Shown: positions 33,837-42,559 of the stretch, one piece after another
How positions within the stretch are numbered: position 1 is the first letter of the stretch
How the letters are laid out: every line of letters starts with the position of its first letter
Assembly (NCBI RefSeq): GCF_014337155.1
Contig: NZ_CP060632.1
Coordinates: 1,557,001-1,621,000, forward strand
Origin: Wujia chipingensis
Lineage (GTDB): Bacteria; Bacillota; Clostridia; Lachnospirales; Lachnospiraceae
Direction: 5' to 3'
DNA: 64,000 bases
Made by a program: the position numbers and the translations under genes
The notes under the pieces: generated by a model
Told to the model about the DNA's origin: nothing
The model's database searches: none
What the model saw: the letters and a program-made list of their open reading frames with translations, nothing else

Positions 33837-34845
33837 TCTCGTCACCTCCACCACGGGAAATTACGATCTCGCCGGCATCCTCCAGTTTTCGGATAATATT
33901 TACGATCTTCTGCTGTGCATCCTCGACATCCTTCAGACGGACAGGACCCATAAACTCCATGTCCTCTTTGATCATAGATGCCAGACGGGATGACAAGTTA
34001 TCGAAGATCACCTTCTGTACGTCTTCGTTTGCATTCTTCAAAGCCACTGCCAGCTCGTTGTTCTCCACCTCACGGAGTACAGTCTGGATTGCACGGTTAT
34101 CAAGCAGCAGAATATCCTCGAATACAAACATCTTTCTGCGGATCTCGTCTGCCAATTCCGGTTCCTCGATTTCGAGGTTTTCCATAATATGTTTCTCAGT
34201 ACTCCGGTCGACCGTATTCAGGATATTGACGATGGAATCCACACCACCGACAATCGTGTAATCCTGATTGACCAGAGACGCCAGTTTCTTCTCCAATATC
34301 TTTTCCACTTCTTTGATTACATCCGGGCTGGTTCGATCCATCATTGCGATACGCTTTGCAACGTCTGCCTGCTTCTCCGGTGCCAGCGCGCTGACCACGG
34401 CTGCCGCCTGCGATGCCGGAAGATATGCAAGAATCAACGCGATTGTCTGCGGATGCTCGTCCTGAATAAAGTTTAAAAGTTGGCTTGCATCTGCCTTTCG
34501 TACGAACTCAAATGGACGTACCTGCAAAGATGCGGTCAGTCTGCCGATGACATCTCTTGCACGATCCTCGCCAAGTGCCTTGTCCAGAAGTTCCTTCGCA
34601 TAAGCAATACCACCCTCTGCAATGTATTGCTGTGCCAGACAAACCTCATAGAATTCATCCAGCACCTCATCCTTTAATTCTGCCGATACACTTTTTGTAT
34701 TGGCGATCTCCAATGTCAACGCCTCTATCTCATCATCCTTCAGATGCTGAAAAATCTTAGAGGAACGTTCCGGTCCAAGCGCGATCAGCAAAATTGCAGC
34801 CTTCTGCACGCCTGTAATATCCGATGAATGTAATGTTGTCGCCAT
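33826..34845 (-). CDS. fliG: Flagellar motor switch protein FliG
   Basis: C-ring protein that joins the MS ring and takes torque from MotA. 339 residues: N domain (1-100; GVQKAAILLIALGPE), the EHPQTIALILAYL middle signature (about 130-145), the second armadillo segment, and the C-terminal torque helix region (about 280-330; VQKVIFDNLSSRLASMIKEDMEFMGPVR). Normal length. Confidence 0.97.
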   Translation of the reverse strand: MATTLHSSDITGVQKAAILLIALGPERSSKIFQHLKDDEIEALTLEIANTKSVSAELKDEVLDEFYEVCLAQQYIAEGGIAYAKELLDKALGEDRARDVIGRLTASLQVRPFEFVRKADASQLLNFIQDEHPQTIALILAYLPASQAAAVVSALAPEKQADVAKRIAMMDRTSPDVIKEVEKILEKKLASLVNQDYTIVGGVDSIVNILNTVDRSTEKHIMENLEIEEPELADEIRRKMFVFEDILLLDNRAIQTVLREVENNELAVALKNANEDVQKVIFDNLSSRLASMIKEDMEFMGPVRLKDVEDAQQKIVNIIRKLEDAGEIVISRGGGDEIVV

Positions 34846-34849
34846 AGTA

Positions 34850-36451
34850 TCACTCCCAATCGTCGTTTAGCCAATTTCGTAACAATGCCACCACTGCTTC
34901 CGGGTTTTCATCCACAAATTTCTCAATCTGCTGCTTGGAAGCGGATTTATCACTAAACTCAATATCATCCAAAGTCTGGTTCTCCTTCGTTGTCGCAAGC
35001 AGAGCCTCTACCGAAAGCTCCGGTTCTGTCTCGACAACCTCATGCGGTTTCATGCTGCGGAATACAACAAATAACAACAATCCACCAATAATCACAGCCA
35101 GTACGATTGACAAAATGCTCTGTACCGGTACGGACTTCGTCTCAGCCGGGTAAAAGACTGGAACGATCCGCTCTACCACATAGATATTTGCCGCCTTCAT
35201 ACCGGTTGCACTGGCAAGCATGTCGACCATTTCCTGTGGGTTAATATTCTCTGTCGGTGTCGAATTTGCTGCCTGATACTCCGCAAACGTCGTACCATCC
35301 AGCAATCCCTGTTCCTTCATCTGATCTTCATAGTAGTTCTCATACCGGGTCAGATACAATGCCATGCTGGAATTCTGCATATTGACATCACCAACCGGCG
35401 TCACAGTACGGGTTGTCGTACTGCTCGTCTCGTAATCTTCACGCAGAACGCTCAAAGTCGAGCCTGCATTTGCATTATCGAGCAGGTTATAATCTGTGAT
35501 TTCCTCACCATTTGCATCCGTACCAACCACGCCACCGGTACCATCCGTATTTTCCGCCAGATAGTAATAATGGGAGGATTTCGGACCGGTATCATCCTCG
35601 TCATTCGAGTAATATTTGATATCTTCAATCTCCTGCTGGGAAATATTCACATCCAGATTTGCCGATACAGATACCTCGTCATACACGCCCGAATTTACCA
35701 TCAGGTTCCAAAGCTTGCTGTTGTAATACTCCTCCACCTGCTGCTGTACCATGATAACCGGGGATGCACTCGTGGTAGAGTTCTGACCGGAGAACAACAA
35801 TTCGCCCTTGTTGTCAACGATTGTAATTGCCTTTGTATCCGAATTACCAACACAGGTTTTCGCATACTCTACGATTGCATTTGTGCTTTCCTGATTGTAG
35901 TCACCATTTATGGTAAGCATAATGCTGACTGAAGCAGTCTGGTCACTCGCATAAACCGTGTTTGTGCTTTCCGGCAGATTGATTGTAACTGAAGCCTTCG
36001 TCACACCCTGCATGGATGCAATATCCCGTTCCATCTCAGACTGCTTGTAAAGCTTTGCCTTGAGCTTTTTCTCCGAATCTGTCGTATTGAAGCTATTGTT
36101 AAACAGACTGTCATAATCTGACTGTCCATTATTCGTTCCAATGCCATTTTCGCCAAGGAGCAGACGTGCCTGTGACACCTGGTTCTCATCAACCTCAATC
36201 TTTAACGCATCGTCACTGACCTTGTATGTAATCGAATTATCTTCCAGCAGATTCGCTGCCTGAGCAGCTGTCGCCGTATCCTCAAAGGTGGACAATACCA
36301 CATATGAAGTCCGGTTTAAAATTGCAACCAATGCGATCACAGCAACCAGAACTGCCGCCAATACCGAGAAGAATAACGCCTTCTGTCTCTTTGTATACTT
36401 TTTCCAAAACTCAACTATCTTCGATGGTAGCTGACTAAACCATTCTCTCAT
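34850..36451 (-). CDS. fliF: MS-ring protein FliF
   Basis: Builds the membrane-supramembrane ring that starts flagellar assembly. 533 residues: membrane helix 1 (about 25-46), ring-building motifs (SYVVLSTFEDTATAAQAANLLEDN onward, 50-200), a beta-collar with Gly/Asp/Asn, membrane helix 2 (about 445-467) and the C-terminal FliG-binding tail (IEKFVDENPEAVVALLRNWLNDD region). Normal length. Confidence 0.97.
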   Translation of the reverse strand: MREWFSQLPSKIVEFWKKYTKRQKALFFSVLAAVLVAVIALVAILNRTSYVVLSTFEDTATAAQAANLLEDNSITYKVSDDALKIEVDENQVSQARLLLGENGIGTNNGQSDYDSLFNNSFNTTDSEKKLKAKLYKQSEMERDIASMQGVTKASVTINLPESTNTVYASDQTASVSIMLTINGDYNQESTNAIVEYAKTCVGNSDTKAITIVDNKGELLFSGQNSTTSASPVIMVQQQVEEYYNSKLWNLMVNSGVYDEVSVSANLDVNISQQEIEDIKYYSNDEDDTGPKSSHYYYLAENTDGTGGVVGTDANGEEITDYNLLDNANAGSTLSVLREDYETSSTTTRTVTPVGDVNMQNSSMALYLTRYENYYEDQMKEQGLLDGTTFAEYQAANSTPTENINPQEMVDMLASATGMKAANIYVVERIVPVFYPAETKSVPVQSILSIVLAVIIGGLLLFVVFRSMKPHEVVETEPELSVEALLATTKENQTLDDIEFSDKSASKQQIEKFVDENPEAVVALLRNWLNDDWE

Positions 36452-36477
36452 ACGATACCTACTCTATATGCATAAAT

Positions 36478-36825
36478 TTATAGTTGCATGTTCATCAATT
36501 CTTTGTATGCGGATACCACCGCATTTGTAACCTTCACTGTATACTGCAGGGAAATACTTGCCTTCCGTGCAGCAGCTGCCACATCATGAATATTGTCCGA
36601 ATACCCAAGTGCATAGCTCATCTCCGCAGACTCTGCTGATTTCTGTAAAGAATCTGCTTCCTTATACATATCCACTGCCGCATTTAAAAACGTATCGAAC
36701 GCTGTACCCTGCGAGCTGGACGCTTTTTTATCTGCACGTTCTGCAGAGCTTGCAGAATTTGCAGATTGAATACTGTTTAAGGTTGTCCATTCATCACTGA
36801 ACAAACTCACTGGTGTAATTGCCAT
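36478..36825 (-). CDS. fliE: Hook-basal body protein FliE
   Basis: Joins the MS ring to the rod. 115 residues; conserved C-terminal half with FDTFLNAAVDMYKEADSLQKSAE and VKVTNAVVSAYKELMNMQL. It lies between flgC and fliF as usual, with AGGAG before the ATG. Confidence 0.95.
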   Translation of the reverse strand: MAITPVSLFSDEWTTLNSIQSANSASSAERADKKASSSQGTAFDTFLNAAVDMYKEADSLQKSAESAEMSYALGYSDNIHDVAAAARKASISLQYTVKVTNAVVSAYKELMNMQL

Positions 36826-36846
36826 TTATCTATCTCCTGATACCAA

Positions 36847-37287
36847 TTAGCTATTAAATAATTCCAATCCTTTTGCCGCGATATTTTTCGCAGCATTAAA
36901 TGCCGTTGCGCTTGCTTCATAAGAACGGCTTGAATCAATCAGATTCGTCATTTCGGTTACTGTGTCCACATTTGGATATTCCACATATCCATCTGCATTT
37001 GCATCCGGATTGTCCGGCTCATATACAAGACGCAGATCTGATGGATCTTCCACGATCTTTGTCACTTTAACACCATTTGGTTCATAGTTTGACATATAGC
37101 CGTTTAACATATGGTCAAAGGATGTTGTATCCTGTTCTTCAAACACCACTGTCTTTCTGCGGTATGCACCACCATTCTCTGTACGTGTGGTGTTCGCATT
37201 CGCAATGTTCTGTGCAATTACATCCATTCGCATCTGCTGCGCCGTCATGCCGGTTGCAGATACATTCATCGCTGAAAATACACCCAT
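36847..37287 (-). CDS. flgC: Proximal rod protein FlgC
   Basis: Rod subunit. 146 residues with the rod N-terminal motif (SATGMTAQQMRMDVIAQNIANANTTRT) and C-terminal helix (VTEMTNLIDSSRSYEASATAFNAAK). GGGAGG lies seven bases before the ATG. Confidence 0.97.
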   Translation of the reverse strand: MGVFSAMNVSATGMTAQQMRMDVIAQNIANANTTRTENGGAYRRKTVVFEEQDTTSFDHMLNGYMSNYEPNGVKVTKIVEDPSDLRLVYEPDNPDANADGYVEYPNVDTVTEMTNLIDSSRSYEASATAFNAAKNIAAKGLELFNS

Positions 37288-37344
37288 CGCTGTTACCTCC
37301 CTAATCTGTCATCCGACGGAAATATCCATCAGAATACTTCCACA

Positions 37345-37743
37345 TTAATTACCGGAACTAAGTACGGTATTGTATCTGGCAAACTCCTGATTCATCAGAT
37401 CAACCAGAGCCTGATACTTGATCTGGTTTTCCGCCAGTCTTGCCTCTTCAGTATTGATATCGACATTGTTTCCATCCAGACGATATGAAAGTGATGCATT
37501 ATCCGTGTAAACCTGTGCATCCAATGTCTCAAGATTCTGATTTGCCTTTTTCACTGCCTTGCTCAGATTCTTTTCCCCTGCAAGTTCTCCCTGCAGAACC
37601 GACTCAAAATCCAAATCTTTCCGCTTGTAATTCGGCGTGCTTACATTCGCAATATTGTTCGTCAGAAGCTCGTTTCGCAGATTCGCAGCATCTGCCGCTT
37701 TGTCCAAAATATTCACATAGTTATAAATACCGGATGTGATCAT
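37345..37743 (-). CDS. flgB: Proximal rod protein FlgB; first gene of the fla/che operon
   Basis: Rod subunit. 132 residues with the motif NLRNELLTNNIANVSTPNYKRKDL and C-terminal ENQIKYQALVDLMNQEF helix. The frame extends to 37764, but AGGAGG six bases before the ATG at 37743 fixes the start. It begins just 31 bases after the hairpin that ends the topA transcript. Confidence 0.96.
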   Translation of the reverse strand: MITSGIYNYVNILDKAADAANLRNELLTNNIANVSTPNYKRKDLDFESVLQGELAGEKNLSKAVKKANQNLETLDAQVYTDNASLSYRLDGNNVDINTEEARLAENQIKYQALVDLMNQEFARYNTVLSSGN

Positions 37744-37773
37744 CGACTTCCTCCTTATTTTCAAACTAAAAAA

Positions 37774-37807
37774 ATAGTTACTGTACAGATTCCCATACAG
37801 TAACTAT
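37774..37807 (-). terminator. Terminator after topA
   Basis: ATAGTTACTGTA (37774-37785) and TACAGTAACTAT (37796-37807) form a perfect 12-base stem with a ten-base loop; on the minus strand it is followed by TTTTTTTAG. It lies 54 bases beyond the topA stop, inside the leader of flgB. Confidence 0.85.
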
Positions 37808-37834
37808 CCTACCATATTTTGTGGTATGCTTCAA
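37806..37834 (-). promoter_or_regulatory. Candidate sigma-A promoter of the fla/che operon
   Basis: -35 TTGAAG (37829-37834), 17 bases, -10 TAGGAT (37806-37811). The match is moderate (four of six in each box). It is the only reasonable candidate between topA and flgB. The predicted start near 37799 is already inside the topA terminator, so transcripts from here lack part of the 5' arm. Confidence 0.45.
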
Positions 37835-37861
37835 CAAAAATCTTTTCTGACCACTAAATAT

Positions 37862-39916
37862 TTACTCGTTTTCCTTTTTTTCGCGCTCACAGGTGTAACC
37901 GCATGTCTCAGAGGCACACAGAAGTTTATTTCCTTTCTCTACCATGTAACCGCCACATTTCGGACATTTCTTATCCGACGGCTTCGACCAGGACATGAAA
38001 TCACAATCTGGATATCCAATACAGCCATAGTAAAGTCTGCCCTTTTTCGTCTTGCGTAAAATAATATCCTTACCGCATTTCGGGCATGCAACACCGATCT
38101 TCTCGTAGTATGTCTTTGTGTTCCGACACTCCGGGAATCCCGGGCACGCAAGGAACTTTCCATGCGGACCATATTTGACTACCATCATACGTCCACACTG
38201 ATCGCAAGGCACATCCGATACCTCATCTGCAATCTTGACCGATTCCAGCGATTCCTTTGCTTTCTCCACAGACTCTGCAAGATCCGGATAGAAATTCCGG
38301 ATAACAACCTTCCACTCTAATTTTCCTTCCTCAATGCTGTCCAGAAGCGACTCAATATTTGCTGTAAACTCGGTATCCACAATTGCCGGGAATGCATCCG
38401 ACATCATTTTATTGACTGCCGCACCAAGCTCTGTCACATACAGATTCTTGTTCTCCCGGATCACATAACGCCGGTTTAAAATCGTTGTGATCGTCGATGC
38501 ATACGTAGACGGACGCCCGATTCCAAGCTCCTCCATCGTCTTTACAAGAAGCGCCTCTGTATAATGTGCCGGCGGCTGTGTGAAATGCTGCTTTTCCTCA
38601 AGCTCTGCACAGGTAAGTGTTGTACCTTTTTCCAGTCCGGTCAGTCTTGTCTTTTCTTCCTTCTCTTCATCTAACGAATATACAGACATGAATCCATCGA
38701 ACACAACCTTCGATGTAGAAGCCTTAAACTTATGTTCCTCTGCCGTGGCATATACTGTCTTGTTCTCATAAACTGCCGGTGCCATACGGCTTGCTAAAAA
38801 GCGGTTATAGATAAGCTGGTATAAACGGAACTGGTCACGTGGAAGCTGCTCCTTTAATTTCACCGGAGATAACTCCACATTTGTTGGACGGATCGCCTCG
38901 TGCGCATCCTGAATCTTCTTGCCGGTCTTTACATCCTTTGCCTCACCGACATAATTCTCGCCAAACTGATGTGCAATATATTCTTTTGCATTTTTATCAG
39001 CTTCCTCAGAGATTCGTGTTGAATCCGTACGCAGATATGTGATCAGACCGATAGAACCCATGCCCTTGATTTCCACGCCTTCATACAACTGCTGCGCGAT
39101 ACGCATCGTCTTATTTGTTGCGAAATTCAGCTTCTTTCCAGCTTCCTGCTGCAACGTACTTGTTGTAAACGGAAGCGGCTGTTTCTTCGTCTTCTCGCTT
39201 ACCTTTATCTCCGAAACCGTAAATGGCTTTCCGTCGATTTCTTTCTTTACCTGATCAAGTTCTTCTTTTTTGACTTTATCCTTCGCATAATGAAAGCAAA
39301 CCGGCTTCAGTGCCGGATTCGCTGACAGATACGCATCTAAGCTCCAGTATTCTTCCGGAATAAATGCATTGATCTCATCTTCCCGGTCACAGATCAGCTT
39401 CAAAGCGGCTGACTGCACACGGCCGGCGCTCAAGCCTCTCTTGATCTTCTCCCACAAAAGCGGGCTGATCGAGTATCCAACCAAACGGTCAAGCACACGT
39501 CTTGCCTGTTGTGCATCTACCAGATCCATGTCAATTTCCCTGGCATTTTTTATAGAAGATTTGACTGCATTTTTCGTAATCTCATTGAAAGTGATTCTCT
39601 TATAATTTTTGCCTTCCAGTTTCAGGGCTGCAATCAGATGATATGAGATTGCTTCTCCTTCACGGTCAGGGTCAGTCGCGAGATAGATCTTATCTGCTTT
39701 TTTGACTGCCTTACGAAGCTGCGCCAATAATTCACCTTTCCCCCGAATTGTGATGTAATGCGGTTCGTAATCATGTTCAATATCAATACCCATCTGGCTT
39801 TTCGGCATATCCCGTACATGTCCGTTCGATGCGATAACATCATAGGATGCACCCAGGAATTTTTTAATTGTCTTTGCCTTTGCCGGTGACTCGACAATTA
39901 CCAGATTTTTTGCCAT
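37862..39916 (-). CDS. topA: DNA topoisomerase I
   Basis: Type IA topoisomerase relaxing negative supercoils. About 684 residues: TOPRIM domain (VIVESPAKAKTIKKFLG; DPDREGEAI), the active-site Tyr in GLITYLRTDSTR (about residue 295), and three C-terminal zinc ribbons (CDQCG...CPGFPEC, CPKCG...CIGYPDC, CPKCG...CASETC). The ATG at 39916 is preferred to the frame start at 39955 because GGAGG is eight bases upstream. topA next to flgB matches the Bacillus dprA-topA-...-fla/che order. Confidence 0.97.
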   Translation of the reverse strand: MAKNLVIVESPAKAKTIKKFLGASYDVIASNGHVRDMPKSQMGIDIEHDYEPHYITIRGKGELLAQLRKAVKKADKIYLATDPDREGEAISYHLIAALKLEGKNYKRITFNEITKNAVKSSIKNAREIDMDLVDAQQARRVLDRLVGYSISPLLWEKIKRGLSAGRVQSAALKLICDREDEINAFIPEEYWSLDAYLSANPALKPVCFHYAKDKVKKEELDQVKKEIDGKPFTVSEIKVSEKTKKQPLPFTTSTLQQEAGKKLNFATNKTMRIAQQLYEGVEIKGMGSIGLITYLRTDSTRISEEADKNAKEYIAHQFGENYVGEAKDVKTGKKIQDAHEAIRPTNVELSPVKLKEQLPRDQFRLYQLIYNRFLASRMAPAVYENKTVYATAEEHKFKASTSKVVFDGFMSVYSLDEEKEEKTRLTGLEKGTTLTCAELEEKQHFTQPPAHYTEALLVKTMEELGIGRPSTYASTITTILNRRYVIRENKNLYVTELGAAVNKMMSDAFPAIVDTEFTANIESLLDSIEEGKLEWKVVIRNFYPDLAESVEKAKESLESVKIADEVSDVPCDQCGRMMVVKYGPHGKFLACPGFPECRNTKTYYEKIGVACPKCGKDIILRKTKKGRLYYGCIGYPDCDFMSWSKPSDKKCPKCGGYMVEKGNKLLCASETCGYTCEREKKENE

Positions 39917-39959
39917 TTCCCATTCCTCCAATACTTTTCTAGTATTCAAAAACAAGCAA

Positions 39960-39988
39960 ACTATACACTATTTTCGGTGGAGGTGCAA
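39960..39988 (-). promoter_or_regulatory. Sigma-A promoter of topA
   Basis: -35 TTGCAC (39983-39988), 17 bases, -10 TATAGT (39960-39965) on the minus strand; start near 39953, about 37 bases before the ATG. Confidence 0.55.
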
Positions 39989-40305
39989 GGTTAAATTCTT
40001 TTCTATCCTATTTTTGTTCCATCTTCTACTCTATTTTCACCACACTTCTTCTATCCACTTTATGCATTCCTGCCCCATTATTTCACGTTCTCTAGCACAT
40101 TCTTCCGAGAATTCTTTCTTATTAACAGCTTTATCTTGCCACAGGATTTTCACAGTTCCCAATATTGGGGAATTTTTTCTTATTTGTCATTTTCACCCAA
40201 TTCCTTGCTATACCTCTACTTGTTATTGGTGGGATTTTTGATGATTACCAATATTTTAATCAATATTTGCTACAGCAAAAGAAATCATATTTATACAATA
40301 TAAAA

Positions 40306-40334
40306 GCAGGAAGTCTCGCTATAAGACCGCCTGC
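40306..40334 (-). terminator. Terminator after the XRE regulator gene
   Basis: On the minus strand GCAGG-CGGTCT pairs with AGAC-TT-CCTGC around a seven-base loop and is followed by TTTTAT. It lies about 90 bases past the XRE stop. Confidence 0.6.
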
Positions 40335-40421
40335 CTGTTGATTATTCTTATGTAGTTTTCTATATCTCGTTTTCCTTTAGAAATTTACCACTCTCATTAC
40401 TTAATTATAAAATAAGCTGTA

Positions 40422-40937
40422 TTATTTTTGATTAGAGATTCTTCTCATCCCTCGCTTAGCTTTAATTTTACCTAAAAGTCCAGAAAGATACAATGCAAGG
40501 ACTATTAGCATACCACAATCTAACCCAAGACCTGCACCTGCAACTCTTTCATAGACACTTCCAGGTGCATCCAGTCCTGTAATTTCAATAATCAAAAACG
40601 CAATCATTCCTATTATCGCAATAATTGTAAGTACCAATAACCTTCCTTTTATTTTCTGATTCATCGCTTCTGAATAATCAGTTAGTTTTAATACGGTTTC
40701 TTTAACTTCTTTTTTCATAATCTCGTTTTTCCTCTCTCCATTGATGATTTCAGAAATACTTACATCAAAAATTTCCGCAATGTCAACTAATAAACTAATA
40801 TCCGGCATATTAGTTCCTGTTTCCCAACGTGATACGGTTCTTCCAGATACATATAGCATTTCAGCAAGTTCTTCTTGTGTAATTCCTTTCTCTTTCCGAA
40901 GTTCTTTCAAAAAACTTCCTATCTTTTTTAGGTCCAT
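40422..40937 (-). CDS. Membrane-anchored XRE-family regulator
   Basis: 171 residues. The N-terminal Xre/Cro helix-turn-helix (about 6-60; GITQEELAEMLYVSGRTVSRWETGTNMPDI) is followed by a connecting helix and two membrane helices (about 103-121 and 136-155), ending in a basic tail. Such proteins are common in Firmicutes accessory regions; the membrane part may sense envelope state. GGAGGG precedes the ATG. Base composition is AT-rich like the rest of this block. The target is unknown. Confidence 0.85.
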   Translation of the reverse strand: MDLKKIGSFLKELRKEKGITQEELAEMLYVSGRTVSRWETGTNMPDISLLVDIAEIFDVSISEIINGERKNEIMKKEVKETVLKLTDYSEAMNQKIKGRLLVLTIIAIIGMIAFLIIEITGLDAPGSVYERVAGAGLGLDCGMLIVLALYLSGLLGKIKAKRGMRRISNQK

Positions 40938-41097
40938 GAAAATTCCCTCCTTTCATCAACAGACTAACTTAATGAACAAATATATAACACGACATAAAAC
41001 GAGAAAATGCAGTATTTTTGCTATCAGACAAATCTGTCCAGTGATATTTACACTGTGTTTCTTATTCCATTATCATTTCTGCAGTCAGTATAAGCAA

Positions 41098-41724
41098 TTA
41101 TCTGATACCAGCATAAAATCTCTGCAACACGATTGCCAACTCTTCCGGAGCTTCTATATTTGCTTCATGACCTGTTTTCATAAGTTCATGGAAGTAAGAA
41201 TTGTTCAAATAATGGCAAAGTTCTTTTGAAGTTTTTTTGTTTGCCTTGTCCTTCTCTCCACAAACGATCAATACAGGACAAGACACCTTATGCAGCGAGT
41301 CACTGAAATCTAATTCAGCCATCGTGCCGCATAGGCTGATAACATCTGCTTTTTTGAAGCTCATTTTATTGAATGCCGAATTCGGCATAAGGTGAAACAA
41401 CATATTCTGAACTTTCAATAATTCTTTTGGCATTTTATATTGTGCTGCAATTAATACGAGCGCCTTTACTTTATCCGGGTGGTCTATCGCATAATTAAGT
41501 GCCAAAACAGCTCCCAGAGAAAGCCCACATAAGACAATTTCTTCGTTCTCCTTGTCGCATTCTCCTGAGAATGATGAATATAACTCCTTATATGTAGCAG
41601 ATTTCCCTTCTAACATCTCTGATAAACTCAGACTGACACTACTTTCCGATACTTTCGTTTCTTTTATTGTCCTATTCCAACTGTCTGGATTTTGTCCTAG
41701 TCCATGCAAATATAGATACTTCAT
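41098..41724 (-). CDS. Alpha/beta hydrolase
   Basis: 208-residue cytoplasmic alpha/beta-hydrolase-fold protein. It opens with YLHGLGQNPDSW (oxyanion region), has the nucleophile elbow GLSLGA (Ser about residue 69), an acid after PVLIVCGEKD, and the catalytic His in TGHEAN. Substrate unknown. AGGAGG lies nine bases upstream. It follows the small membrane-protein gene by 29 bases, so the two are probably co-transcribed. Its first 34 bases and ribosome site recur at 48994-49028. Confidence 0.85.
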   Translation of the reverse strand: MKYLYLHGLGQNPDSWNRTIKETKVSESSVSLSLSEMLEGKSATYKELYSSFSGECDKENEEIVLCGLSLGAVLALNYAIDHPDKVKALVLIAAQYKMPKELLKVQNMLFHLMPNSAFNKMSFKKADVISLCGTMAELDFSDSLHKVSCPVLIVCGEKDKANKKTSKELCHYLNNSYFHELMKTGHEANIEAPEELAIVLQRFYAGIR

Positions 41725-41753
41725 ATATTATCCTCCTTCGAACTGGAAGTTGG

Positions 41754-42281
41754 TTACTTCTTGTAATTCATTTTCTTACTTAATACCCCAAACAAAGCCA
41801 ATAAAAATATTCCAATTCCAAGCAATACGCCAGCCCCTTTCATTAATTCATTGTTTGTATACTCTGTATCCGGAAGAATCCCATACTTGTAATAAGAATA
41901 ACTAACATGGTCTGTGGTATATGCAGCTATGGAATCTCCTACATTATATTCCGAATATACAAATCCCGGTACTTGCATTCGCTTGTGATAATCATTCACT
42001 TTTCCATTGTTGTAGTAGAAGAAATAATTCTGAGATATCGTATCAGCCGAAGCATCTTCAGCCCTTTTACCTGTAATCACAATATCCTCCATATAGTAAT
42101 CTTCTCCCAGTACCATCTCTTCCATTTGTGTATTAAATGCTTTAGATGTCAAAAGTATATTTATCCAGACTGTAATGAAAGCTATACTTAAAATAATGAA
42201 ACAAATCCAAAACAAAATTTTCTTCTGATTTCCAGTTAATATTTCTTTTGCTTCTTGGTGCTTAACCAATTTATTACTCAT
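41754..42281 (-). CDS. Two-helix membrane protein, function unknown
   Basis: 175 residues: a membrane helix (about 24-46), an extracytoplasmic domain of about 100 residues rich in Tyr/Asp (YYMEDIVITGKRAED to YKYGILPDTEY), and a second helix (about 148-167). The layout resembles DUF3592-type proteins, with a conserved middle VGDSIAAYTTDH segment, but the family is not certain. AGAGGT precedes the ATG. It heads a possible two-gene unit with the alpha/beta hydrolase. Confidence 0.7.
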   Translation of the reverse strand: MSNKLVKHQEAKEILTGNQKKILFWICFIILSIAFITVWINILLTSKAFNTQMEEMVLGEDYYMEDIVITGKRAEDASADTISQNYFFYYNNGKVNDYHKRMQVPGFVYSEYNVGDSIAAYTTDHVSYSYYKYGILPDTEYTNNELMKGAGVLLGIGIFLLALFGVLSKKMNYKK

Positions 42282-42516
42282 TCCATAATACCTCTAAAGT
42301 ACTTTTTCCTTCTTCCTTCCCTTCATCCAAGAAGTGTATCTCACTCAAAGAACTCGGTCAATTTCGGAGACCAAAAAAATTATATAAAACAGTATAACAC
42401 AAAATAAAAGTGACATGGTGAACTAATTGAAATGCTTCTGATTTTGTAACTGATGATTGATGTTTATACAAGTGCTGTCTACATGCGACGCATTGACTGC
42501 TGAAAAGCAGAAAAAA

Positions 42517-42554
42517 ACCAAGCTGTCACTCATTGCCCGAGTGACAGCTTGGTT
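42517..42554 (-). terminator. Terminator after the ABC permease gene
   Basis: A perfect 16-base stem: on the minus strand AACCAAGCTGTCACTC, loop of six, GAGTGACAGCTTGGTT, then TTTTTCTG. It lies 6 bases after the permease stop and is the strongest terminator in the window. Confidence 0.92.
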
Positions 42555-42559
42555 ACTTA

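Larger units (their letters stand above)
39917..40421. other. 505-base intergenic region without a supported gene
   Basis: It holds the topA promoter, an XRE-gene terminator and little else. At 40155-40171 the near-palindrome TTCCCAATATTGGGGAA is followed by T on the plus strand. A 38-codon frame on the minus strand (40037-40153, GTG start) encodes a charged peptide but has no ribosome site and may be the remnant of a lost gene. Confidence 0.5.

Noticed and set aside
37838-37856. CodY-box-like TCAGAAAA before the fla/che promoter
   Set aside because: Only about 10 of 15 positions match AATTTTCWGAAAATT, too weak to claim.
40014-40241. 75-codon plus-strand open frame in the topA/XRE gap
   Set aside because: No ribosome site, His/Ser/Phe-rich translation without family features.
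40938-42300. Toxin-antitoxin or defence system around the XRE regulator
   Set aside because: The neighbours are an ordinary alpha/beta hydrolase and a membrane protein; no toxin, nuclease or phage gene is visible.
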